From NCBI GenBank assembly GCA_949361645.1, contig OX442424.1:6658978-6722977 (forward strand): a stretch of DNA of 64,000 bases, written 5' to 3'. This DNA comes from Spongilla lacustris (lineage: Eukaryota > Porifera > Demospongiae > Spongillida > Spongillidae). Under the pieces are notes generated by a model. That model was not told where the DNA came from and ran no database searches. It was given only the letters and a program-made list of their open reading frames with translations. Both the position numbers and the translations under genes were made by a program. How positions within the stretch are numbered: the stretch's first letter is position 1; every line of letters begins with the position of its first letter. Positions 58,901-64,000 of this stretch are shown one piece after another.

Positions 58901-61900
58901 TTAAGTGGTACTACATGTGTTACCTAGCTGTTTGTTCTAAAGCTGTTTGAGTGCAGCATCAAGTAGTACAATTGCTTTTTTTTTTTCCTTTTTTTTTTTT
59001 TCAAATGCATGATTCTTACGAGCGACAGTGTTTCCTGGGAGCGACAGAATTTCCTCAGGAAATACGTTTAATTTATTTCCTTAGCAAATATTGTTGCTGC
59101 GACAGAATTTCCAGTGACACCGGATTAAGGTACTTGGGGGCCCAAGGAGGGTACAGGAAGGGGTAGCACTCTCACCCAGCTAGGGAGTAGAGTGGAGAAA
59201 AAAGTTACAACGGTAGTTGGCGTAGAGGTCCTGGATGCCCAGGAATTGTTGTAATTTTAATAATGGAACCCGCATAATTGCATACTGGATAAATGCATAA
59301 ACCTGTTATATGCATGCATGTAAATTCGAAATGTCTGGAATAATTACGGATAGATGTATTCACCGCATAAGTGCATGCATATGCTTAGGAGGGTCCCGAC
59401 GCTTATGCACTTATGCGAGTTCTACTGTACGAGCAGACTATAAGTCAGTAGCGGATCCTCAAAATATGGTGGTGGTGGTGGTGGGGGGGGGGGGGGGGGG
59501 GGTCACCAATGGAGGGAAGTACCTTCGGCAGCTAGGGGTGTGGGGGAGCGCTGTAAGCTTCCCCACCGGGGTCTGGGGCGGAGTTCCAGACGCTTTGCAA
59601 GTTAGCATTACTGTATCAGTGCTGTTCAGAATCATATGGAATTTCAATACTTTTAACAACAAAAATTGCACGTGTGTTCACGCATGCAAGCCCTTTCATA
59701 TTTAATACATATATGTGTACGTATATATATCTCAAGCGAATAATTTATCAAGTAACTCCATTTGTCTGGGACGATTCTGTGCGAAAATATCAATACCTTT
59801 GTTGTGATCAATGATCAAAGGCCAATCCGTCCATTCTGGATTCACCCATTGTACATCTTAGGTACGTCTTTAGTCTGCGTAATGCACTAATAGACCTTTC
59901 ACATTCACAGCTAGTGAGTTGCAAGGTACAAATGATCCGAAGCCACATATGCAAGAATGTTGGGGAAAATGGTGGCATTTGTCTCCTTTAATGTTTCAAG
60001 GCCAGGGCTATATGCTAGGGGGAACACAAGCACTATTTTTCCACTTTAGATGTACCAGCAGCGTAGCTCACTTTGTAAGCACAGAGGACTAGGCAAATCC
60101 GTCATCCTGATACAAATTAGCAGCAAGATACTACTGGTGATCTACAAATCAACGAACCTGCTGCATTTTAGTTATAAATACAAATAAGGTATCTATTTAA
60201 TGCCCATATTTATATTAAAATCATTTGATGCGATTTGAAAAAAAAAAAAAGTTAAATACCTACAGAATATGCGAGAGAAATCAGTGATATCTCAGAGAAA
60301 ATGATTGAACCGGCAGTAAATAAAAAAATCCATTTTTAACAGTGAACAGTTTAAAACTCCTTTATAAAATCAGTCAAAACATGATCCAACGAGTTCTCGT
60401 AATTTCCCTGCGATCATATTTTTAAAATATTATTATGAATTTTTAGATCTCCCCGGCTCGGAACAGATTTTTCACCACTGACATGTTAGTTGTAGCATAA
60501 ACATGAATTCTGTTAGAACCGTTAGATACATGACACTGCATCATTACATAAAGATTGAATAATGCTTTTAAAAGAACTAAGTTATTGCGTCATAAATACG
60601 TCATTACGTTTAGTATTCCTGGCCGTGGGGGCCCCATAATGCTCGGGGCCCTAGGCTATACCCTAGTCAGTCCTATGGGTAATTCGGGTCTGCGTACCGT
60701 ACCATGCATTGGTCATTGCAAAGCCATTATGTCGTTGCATCATTGTAGTGGGTCAATGGTACGAACACAACAATTAATTTGCATGCAATTAATGCACGAA
60801 TACGTTCCAGGCTCTGAGTTGGGCGGCCACCTGCATATATTTAAAGGCGCTTTAGACAGGTTCCACTGTACTAGCATTATCAATCTAAACCTCTCTATCC
60901 ACGTTCTGTAAACCATCCAAGCATGTGTGAGTGTCTATGTGTTCATTGTCACAGTATGACCTGCAGATGTGTGTGCATATGCGCATGTCCATGGGAGAGA
61001 TATGTTTGTGCTTTCAGGTGATACTCATGGATGTGCTTATGATTGAGGAATGCATACTGATTCTGTCTCTTGCTACAACTATTGTAGAACACAGAATCAA
61101 GGATACTCTACCTTGCAATGTACCTTAACGATACATTAACAGTCCTCTGTGAGGTATGCAGACTTTAGTAGCTATTTTAAATGAGGTGTGGGGTTTGTGT
61201 ATGGTCCTTAGACAGGGTATATGATATGATGTATACAGATCAATGTGTTGCATTAAACCACCAAAGCTTTTATTGTATAAAGCACATTTTGAAGTCATTT
61301 TTACTAGATCATCTGTTTAAATGGTGGTAAAATCAATTAGAGAAATGGGTTTAGCTTGGATTTTAATATTAATGATATTTTTCATATTACTTCTAATGAA
61401 ATAAATTGTTTGAAACCTTTTAAAGATATGTACCCATCTTCAAATACAGTGTATCATCAATTTTGACTTTCATTTGCATTAATGTGGTTTTTTTCTCTCT
61501 GTACTAAGGCATATCGGCAGAACAAGATCCAGCCACTGTATGTTCTCATCACCTTTGGATGGTATAATGATGGGTGGTGGAATAGTACAGATGTGAACTG
61601 CACCAATTATGAAATGGAGAAAGCTCTCAACAGATCACTGGCTATTACACTTGACCAGGAAGTCCTTGACAAAAATTTAACAACCAGTTCAGGGCTGGTC
61701 AGTTGTTATAATGGTCATTTTATCTGAAAGCAGGACTTTTGTATTTTGGTTGGTTTCAAAGGGTTGTAGTTATAGATTACATACACAAAATTCATAAATC
61801 CACATCTATAGAAGCTGCCAATCAATATGAATAATGAATTTAGATTTTTAAACATGAGCGTTCATTTGCGTAAGCCGTTGTGATATATTGTGTGCTACTC

Positions 61901-63913
61901 TATGATACATTATGCCTATTTGAATCAATGTAGAAGCTGATGATATAGCATTTGCACAAAAACCTTAATTGTATTGACATATAAAGGTTGCACACATAAT
62001 CACTAATGTAGAAGATACATTTGTGAATATAAAACAAAATACTTCTATCACTTCATGCAGTTTTGCTCCTTTTGGTTTCCTGTAGTCTTTCAGCCAGTAC
62101 AGACAAATGTATACGGACAGTGCATCAAGACAAAACCTACCAAATGTGTATGATGGAGAATCAGGCTTTGATGCTGTATGGGCATATGCACTAGTCCTTA
62201 ACAAAACCATACAAGGTACTTCTATGTTCATGTATGTTAATAGACATTGTGTCCAAATACATGCATGAAATTTATATTGTTTAGCATAAAATTAATTGAT
62301 ACATAATTTTCCATTAAGAATTGAGCTCAGGTATTTAAATCTCTAGTAAATTTTAAAAGGCCGTTGTCATTAAAGAACAAAGTTTCCATGATACAGATGC
62401 TAAAATATATATTGAAATTGTAAACAATACTGTTGAATATCAAAAATGTGACTAATTGTTTGAGTTTCTCATGCAGATCGATTGCTGAAACATTACATGT
62501 AGTTCCATATATGATTATCATGAATATTATCGGCTTCCCAAGTTATTTATTATTACCCATGCTGTGATATCAAATGCTTTCATACATTCAGATTTGAGAG
62601 ATGACACAGTCTTTAACAGAAACGCAGCTGCTGCAGCCAAACTTCCACCAAACGCCACCTTCTTTATGGAAAACTTCACATACAGCAACTCTGTGATACT
62701 GGAGAGAATCTACGAACACATGTCTAATATCAGCTTTTTTGGAATAACTGTAAGTATTCAAGACTTAAAGAACTGTATCTTTCCACATGTGCACAATCCT
62801 AAATAGCTGTAGGACAAAATGGTGCATCACATACACTAAAGCTCACAGGATATTGATAATGTACTGAAGTATGCAGTTGCGGTGCATGTATACATATATC
62901 TGTCAAAATATTGTGGCACCTTTAACATTTTACCAGATTAGGTTCAATAAGTTCAACCATGTGTCTTCTTTGCATAGGGCAATGTGACTTTCAACTCACA
63001 AGGGATTCGAATTCCAGACCATGTGAAAATCCAACAGTACAGGTTCAATAGCAGTAAGCAATGTGTCAGTTTGTGAAAAATATCTTGTAGATGCAACAAG
63101 CTTAGACAGTATAGATGAAGATAAATTGCAATCACTGCACTAGAATAATATTACATGCTGCAATGACTATTTAAAAAGCAATATTGGAAATCAGAAGCAT
63201 TTTGAAGTAATATCAGGACTATGACAATTTTAATTACATGATCAGGCAGACTTTTACGATGTATGTACATGTGCTTTGCAGTATCGCAAAGTGTTAAAAT
63301 ATAAGATGTACAACGTTCCCTACATGCAAATAACAATGCAGATTTATGGGATATCACTAGTGGTACAAACATGTTTATCATTTTGGCCTTTTCTTCATTT
63401 TATTTTGGATAATGTCTGATATTGAAAAATTTCGAAAGGAGTTTATCCATGCAGGGATCATTAAATGGAAGTAATATTACTGCATTAACATAATTTGAAA
63501 TATATACAATTCAACTCCAGTTAGGTGGTCTTCTCTTGAAGGATATGTAATTCTTGGTCCCAATGGTCCATTTAAAATATAACAGCATAAACATCCTTTG
63601 CTTCTTACATGTAGGTAGTCAGTTGTCAAAATTTGACATAGCATATGTATCACTGAATGCCAGTGGACTGTCAGTTGGATTTCATTTTCTTGATGGAGAG
63701 TCGGTCAACACAACATGGCCTTGTAAGTGACTTTTGCCTGATAGGTTTTAACCATTTCCATCCCACAGCTGGTATTCCACATGATGGTACTACGAATAAG
63801 TCAACTATTACTATTGAACTTTGGATAACTGTTGTTATGTACATTTTGTCCACATGTGGGCTAGTCCTTTCCATTGGATGTTCTATCTTTGTAGTTGTCT
63901 TCAGAAACAACAA
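38249..63913 (+). CDS. GABA-B-type class C G-protein-coupled receptor, copy B (3' end beyond window)
   Basis: Tandem paralogue of the receptor at 4378-29444, same strand. Eleven exons are present with the same lengths and phases as copy A; only exon 1 differs, by one codon (88 instead of 89). They cover the signal peptide, the entire venus-flytrap domain and TM1. TM2 to the C-terminus must lie past 64000. Exons 6-11 are nearly identical to copy A and their introns also align, indicating a fairly recent segmental duplication. Exon 2-3 differences are mostly conservative, and no stop or frameshift is seen, so the gene appears intact as far as it can be read. Intron 1 is enlarged to 17 kb by transposons and contains a minus-strand gene. 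The ligand is not deducible from the sequence. Confidence 0.88.
39198..39378. repeat. Minisatellite based on GATTTGCGGAC
   Basis: Seven units of two alternating types, about 22 bases (TGCACATACGCGATTTGCGG then AC) and about 30-36 bases (with CATGCACATCTGG inserted). Spacers between the GATTTGCGGAC cores are themselves repeated, so it is a minisatellite, not a CRISPR array. All six frames stay open for 60-90 codons because of this. Confidence 0.9.
39604..40820. mobile_element. hAT-like non-autonomous element (1.2 kb) with poly-G/poly-C ends
   Basis: Left end CAGGGGCGGATCCAGGATTT, right end (inverted) CAGTGGCGGATCCGG. Flanked by a perfect 5-bp duplication CTTTA (39599-39603 and 40821-40825). 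A G run lies 60 bases inside the left end and a C run directly inside the right end (40787-40807). It carries the conserved GAGCGCTGTAAGCTC hairpin at 39723-39745. The 5-bp duplication would suit the hAT5-type clade; no transposase is present. Confidence 0.75.
40821..41980. other. Intron 1 of copy B; one 144-codon open frame of unknown origin
   Basis: The open frame 41452-41886 (start MVNFRLRIGFYLRR) has no recognised domain. Its region is rich in CCTGG/CCAGG inverted motifs like those at 39078 (CCAGCCTGG, TAGGCTGG), so it is probably repeat-derived. No other gene is seen. Confidence 0.3.
41981..42675. mobile_element. MITE with 36-bp terminal inverted repeats
   Basis: The left end GGCTCCCATTCGACGATTCG continues TAGTTTCTGGTCAG; the inverted right end GGCCCCAATTCGTCGATTCA continues TAGTTTCTGGTCAG. 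GCGGGCGG follows on both sides. The flanks share TTAGT, so the duplication is uncertain. A short direct repeat TACCATTATCATGACG occurs just inside the left end. Confidence 0.7.
42822..42851. repeat. Poly-G tract
   Basis: About 30 G after GAGCGGGGCCGG; overlapping poly-Pro frames are artefacts. Confidence 0.9.
43023..44293. mobile_element. Relative of the CCTAGGCA-repeat transposon, GGGTCC variant
   Basis: Left terminus CCGGTGTCACAGGCATG matches the terminus at 29869, but the subterminal motif carries GGGTCC in place of TGTCC: GGGGGGACCCATATGCCTAG and GGACCCAAATGCCTAGGCAT at 43060-43130, and GGACCCGGTTGCCTATAGGC near 44265. A right terminus was not found; the sequence runs into a hAT-like hairpin cassette. 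Confidence 0.6.
44138..44158. repeat. Poly-C tract
   Basis: Uninterrupted C run after ATATTAATC. Confidence 0.9.
44302..44345 (+). repeat. Hairpin cassette GAGAGCTGTAAGCTC (hAT-like core)
   Basis: GGGGGAGAGCTGTAAGCTCC followed by CGGGGCCTGGGGCGGAG; one of five copies of the same hairpin module in the window (others at 39723, 50748, 55274 and 59542). Confidence 0.7.
44346..44826. repeat. Direct duplication of about 200 bases, 278-bp period
   Basis: The segment starting CCAGAAGCTTTCACATTTTC at 44346 recurs at 44624 with few changes, including TTTATTGCGACAACGGTCGT and CTCGCGTGAGCAAACCGTAC. Within it AAGTTTATTGCGACAA is itself repeated. The open frame 44404-44781 simply reads through both copies. 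Confidence 0.85.
44940..45183 (-). repeat. Candidate 3' LTR of the BEL/Pao element
   Basis: On the minus strand a purine tract is followed at 45183 by TGTCGCATTTTGCG, a good TG start for an LTR. The far end is not defined, because no second LTR copy was found to the right of the coding region. Confidence 0.35.
45184..45193 (-). other. Candidate polypurine tract
   Basis: AGGGGGGGAG on the minus strand immediately before the TGTCGC of the putative LTR. Next to it, at 45192-45212, lies the near-perfect palindrome CTGACTAGTTTAACTAGTCA. Confidence 0.45.
45226..46047 (-). pseudogene. BEL/Pao integrase C-terminal part and DUF5641-like tail
   Basis: Continues the integrase with EKAPWWGGFYERLIQSMKRC, holding the catalytic Glu, then SHLLMGRRLCSLPSP and the C-terminal VGDVVLIHDPVQPRTLWRIG module typical of BEL/Pao. 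Ends at a natural stop at 45226, 33 bases before the purine tract. Confidence 0.88.
46048..47787 (-). pseudogene. BEL/Pao RNase H and integrase (N-terminal and catalytic part)
   Basis: Opens with VLGVKWKPAEDVL, the RT thumb/peptidase_A17 region. The RNase H part includes RLELLAIAALLLARLL, CYTDSKIVLYWIRGYDKEW and GDVNPADLPSRG. The integrase zinc finger is HGGVKETLTELRSKFW then CRVCKRF. The catalytic core has FIGVDYVGPLF (first Asp) and KVVSDNSKTF (second Asp), followed by a TGA. Confidence 0.9.
47754..48902 (-). pseudogene. BEL/Pao reverse transcriptase
   Basis: Shows TCFGWVLSGPVPG before the polymerase, then HIVYDASARSNGPSLNDCLY, ADIEKAFLMVSV (motif A Asp), LLNAMIRKHV and IYVDDLTFGEK with the YVDD catalytic pair, all in order for RT_Pao. 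The frame is lost near 47780 by an indel and continues in the overlapping frame of the next segment. Confidence 0.9.
48903..49151 (-). pseudogene. BEL/Pao protease C-terminal part
   Basis: The same frame as the preceding segment after its TAG; contains LELADSGDLNECLEIGILIG and DQYWEVVTGE, the end of DUF1758 proteases. It stops at TGA, in a position consistent with a CGA to TGA transition, after which the RT frame follows. Confidence 0.8.
49152..50111 (-). pseudogene. BEL/Pao gag C-terminal part with zinc knuckles and protease start
   Basis: Continues the Gag core (LKKRFGNKQMIIAKHMD), followed by three Cys-rich knuckles: CVYCDQTHLPSQC, CFVCLKKGHVSRNC and CFSCQKRHHSSIC. The aspartic protease begins near its end with ILLDSGSQRSYIS, whose DSG replaces the usual DTG as in many BEL/Pao elements (DUF1758 type). 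A TAG ends the segment. Confidence 0.88.
50112..50332 (-). pseudogene. BEL/Pao gag, middle part (DUF1759-like)
   Basis: Contains ELRRFNGELTSWMAFWDSFE, the typical LPKLEL..F.G....W..FWD.F motif of Pao-type Gag. It ends at a TAG where family members have a Trp in the EAWxxLKxRFG motif, so it is a nonsense mutation and the frame carries on into the next segment. Confidence 0.8.
50338..50891. mobile_element. 554-bp hAT-like MITE inserted in gag
   Basis: Inverted ends CAGTGGCGTAGGAA and CAGAGGCGTAGGAA (13/14 match), flanked by the perfect 5-bp duplication GAGTG (50333-50337 and 50892-50896). The gag frame on the two sides is in register once the insert and one duplication copy are discounted, which fixes the boundaries. 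AGCGGCTACACTTT-type motifs lie just inside both ends. It carries the conserved hairpin GAGCTTACAGCGCTC at 50748-50770 and GAGGGGGCCATGCCCCCTCC next to it. Confidence 0.85.
50897..51300 (-). pseudogene. BEL/Pao gag, N-terminal part
   Basis: An open frame rich in Glu/Leu (FRTLKEKLTIIRELDTAIL, then EIEEADILREKIELAISEIE), predicted coiled coil, then a Ser/Thr linker. No ATG starts the frame; the upstream in-frame codon is TGA, so the start is lost or lies in the leader. The frame is interrupted at its C-terminal side by the hAT-like insertion at 50338-50891. Confidence 0.7.
51451..51984. other. DNA between BEL/Pao element and minus-strand gene
   Basis: No gene. Shows a 25-base stretch around GTGACGTCACATATACG similar, in reverse, to one at about 54680 (TATATGACGTCACGGGTGCT). 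Confidence 0.4.
51985..53894 (-). CDS. Unrecognised six-exon gene on the minus strand
   Basis: Six minus-strand segments join with GT-AG sites and matching phases: 53894-53659 (ATG start), 53488-53392, 52808-52742, 52487-52376, 52316-52201 and 52128-51985 (TGA). The product would have 256 residues. Segments include RLEYFELAERDSVIDSVSIS, WCMLTDVLAEVVVHDGHG, KMDWCFTLDGEKDDEKYSIL, MENLAALLFGGDAEVEDE, ILSDTYLNGQYEPFVSKAAA and EVCLPYIEVSALISENLLF. Exon 5 needs one base fewer in a run of eight A (T on plus) at about 52306-52313, so the copy has a frameshift or a sequencing error there. I do not recognise the family, and no signal peptide or clear membrane anchor is evident apart from a hydrophobic LIFVTLLIVY in exon 6. 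Lies within intron 1 of receptor copy B, just upstream (on its right) of the BEL/Pao element. Confidence 0.55.
52565..52685 (-). pseudogene. Partial duplicate of exon 1 of the six-exon gene
   Basis: Minus-strand translation gives LDVFELTERDSVIDSISTM then DGAC, a stop, and ILAEA, matching YFELAERDSVIDSVSISTM...VLAEV of exon 1 (53700-53830). Sits in the intron between exons 3 and 4, same orientation, with a stop codon. Confidence 0.65.
53940..55702. other. End of intron 1 of copy B, MITE fragments
   Basis: No supported gene. Holds a fragment of the foldback family at about 53955 (GTTGGGCGTAGCC), an 86-bp inverted pair 55087-55172 (ending GGTCTGGGAACGAGACTAG), a hairpin cassette at 55274-55296 (GAGCTTACAGCGCTC) and a TCGAAT-rich stretch 55320-55445 that looks like a hAT subterminal repeat region. 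The last 200 bases align with the end of copy A intron 1. Confidence 0.45.
55320..55445. repeat. TCGAATT-rich subterminal repeat
   Basis: AATCGAATTGAATCAAATCG, ACCGAATCGAATTTGATTTT, AATTCGATTCGG and similar motifs in both orientations; the other end of the element is not visible. Confidence 0.5.
55703..55843 (+). CDS. Copy B exon 2
   Basis: 47 codons, acceptor ATTACAG, donor CAG|GTTGGT. Contains IKVGFIGSGCDIS and AEISYFFNLTQ. Immediately followed in the intron by a CA/CATA microsatellite. Confidence 0.86.
55895..56050. repeat. (CA)n and (CATA)n / CATG microsatellite
   Basis: ACACACAC followed by about 14 CATA units grading into TGCATGCATGC. All long open frames here on both strands are simple-repeat artefacts. 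Confidence 0.95.
56051..56643. other. Intron 2 of copy B
   Basis: No gene and no element recognised; lacks the foldback MITE that occupies the same intron in copy A. Confidence 0.4.
56644..56814 (+). CDS. Copy B exon 3
   Basis: 57 codons, acceptor TCATTAG, donor CTG|GTAAGT. SSIDCTSPDVEDRVRFKRY replaces SSLDCTSAAAEDRIRLKRY of copy A. Confidence 0.86.
56871..56987 (+). CDS. Copy B exon 4
   Basis: 39 codons after a 56-nt intron. Encodes the TVDSLISSGQVDNV stretch; donor TTT|GTAAGT. Confidence 0.86.
57653..58788. mobile_element. hAT element, non-autonomous, perfect 8-bp duplication
   Basis: Inverted ends TAGGGTGTGTAACC and TAAGGTGTGTAACC, flanked by CAAGGAAG on both sides (57645-57652 and 58789-58796). 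The subterminal regions hold repeated AATCGATTTTT and CGAATA motifs (57680-57795 and 58580-58745), probably transposase-binding sites. The interior includes a CACATCACACCAGACACCAC minisatellite and a (TATAAT)n tract. No transposase. Confidence 0.85.
57890..58205. repeat. Minisatellite of CACATCACACCAGACACCAC type
   Basis: Imperfect 20-30 base units on the plus strand; the two overlapping 142-codon frames (57739-58167 and 57860-58288) are products of the repeat. Confidence 0.8.
59261..59427. mobile_element. Small Tigger-like MITE
   Basis: The inverted right end CAGTAGAACTCGCATAAGTG (complement at 59408-59427, followed by TA) resembles the left end GGAACCCGCATAATTGCATA. GCATAAGTGCAT and CCGACGCTTATGCAC also pair internally. 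A related fragment is at about 23710-23755. Confidence 0.5.
59446..59600 (+). mobile_element. hAT-like MITE left end with poly-G and hairpin cassette
   Basis: Starts CAGTAGCGGATCCTCAAAAT, then (GGT)n and a G run at 59480-59502, then GCTAGGGGTGTGGGGGAGCG and the CTGTAAGCTTCCCC hairpin (59542-59564), then GGGGTCTGGGGCGGAG and CCAGACGCTTTGCAA. The right end was not found. Confidence 0.6.
59700..61087. other. Intron 4 of copy B, right part
   Basis: No gene besides exon 5 at its end. From about 60335 it aligns patchily with copy A intron 4 (for example ACATGTTAGTTGTAGCAT). Confidence 0.45.
61088..61153 (+). CDS. Copy B exon 5 (22-codon microexon)
   Basis: Phase-0 microexon with acceptor ATTGTAG and donor GAG|GTATGC; differs from copy A by one residue. 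Confidence 0.8.
61509..61697 (+). CDS. Copy B exon 6
   Basis: 63 codons starting AYRQNKIQPLYVL. Near identical to copy A (DGWWNSTD versus DGWWNSPD). Donor CTG|GTCAGT is retained. Confidence 0.88.
62086..62215 (+). CDS. Copy B exon 7
   Basis: 43 codons plus one base; SGFDAVWAYALVLNKTI. Acceptor CTGTAG, donor CAAG|GTACTT. Confidence 0.87.
62592..62749 (+). CDS. Copy B exon 8
   Basis: Acceptor CATTCAG, donor ACT|GTAAGT. DLRDDTVFNRNAAAAAKL; small differences from copy A. Confidence 0.84.
62978..63053 (+). CDS. Copy B exon 9
   Basis: GNVTFNSQGIRIPDHVKIQQ and YRFNS; donor GTAAGC in phase 1. Confidence 0.86.
63615..63722 (+). CDS. Copy B exon 10
   Basis: QLSKFDIAYVSLNASGLSVG, ending TTWP; followed by a 46-nt intron as in copy A. 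Confidence 0.86.
63769..63913 (+). CDS. Copy B exon 11: TM1
   Basis: Linker and first membrane span, two residue changes from copy A (CGLVLS, FRNNK). Phase 2 donor GTAAGT; the next exon is outside the window. Confidence 0.87.
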
Positions 63914-64000
63914 GTAAGTGTTCATTGATTAAAAAAACAAACTTGGGTGTATTTAATAACATAAATACTATACACACAAACACATAAAAATATAATTGAT

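Noticed and set aside
1..64000. tRNA or rRNA genes
   Set aside because: Looked for GGTTCRANYCC-type B-boxes with a matching A-box and cloverleaf; the few GGTTCGAA or GTTCAAATC words lie in repeats without an acceptor stem. No rRNA segments were recognised.

Overview
The window looks like animal (metazoan) nuclear DNA, most likely a sponge or another early-branching animal. The genes have many phase-matched exons, spliceosomal introns as short as 46 nt, a class C receptor of GABA-B type in tandem copies, and dense eukaryotic transposons (hAT, pogo/Tigger, Tc1/mariner, BEL/Pao, TTAA-flanked elements, foldback MITEs). The phylum is an inference; no bacterial, plasmid or phage gene organisation is visible.

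Two plus-strand genes carry the real coding content. Copy A (4378-29444) is a complete 17-exon, 838-residue GABA-B-type class C GPCR: signal peptide, venus-flytrap ligand domain, seven transmembrane helices and a short cytoplasmic coiled coil. Copy B (38249 to beyond 64000) is its tandem duplicate; exons 1-11 lie in the window with the same boundaries and phases, and exons 12-17 fall past the end. The two promoters share conserved blocks.

The rest is mostly mobile DNA. Layout: 1-1660, upstream DNA with a (GT)n tract; 1662-4130, a TTAA-flanked element; 4135-4377, promoter A; 5346-7998, a decayed Tigger element in intron 1 of A; 10372-10926, a foldback MITE in intron 2; 11521-22134, a 10.6-kb element with about 2-kb inverted-repeat arms around a CA-rich tandem satellite and a broken mariner transposase, followed by two smaller palindromic elements to about 23690, all in intron 4 of A; 29445-38248, intergenic DNA holding a 2.7-kb element with CCTAGGCA-type subterminal repeats and a 2.4-kb hAT-like element with a 16-bp-period poly-G array; 38513-55702, intron 1 of B, holding a poly-G hAT-like element, further MITEs, a degenerate BEL/Pao retrotransposon on the minus strand (itself hit by a 554-bp hAT-like element) and an unrecognised six-exon minus-strand gene (51985-53894); 56988-61087, intron 4 of B, with a hAT element that has a perfect 8-bp target-site duplication, plus MITEs.

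Functionally, the window is a locally duplicated chemosensory or neurotransmitter-like receptor locus whose introns and promoters have been enlarged by successive, often nested, transposon insertions. Comparison of the two paralogues lets many insertions be placed relative to an empty or differently occupied site.
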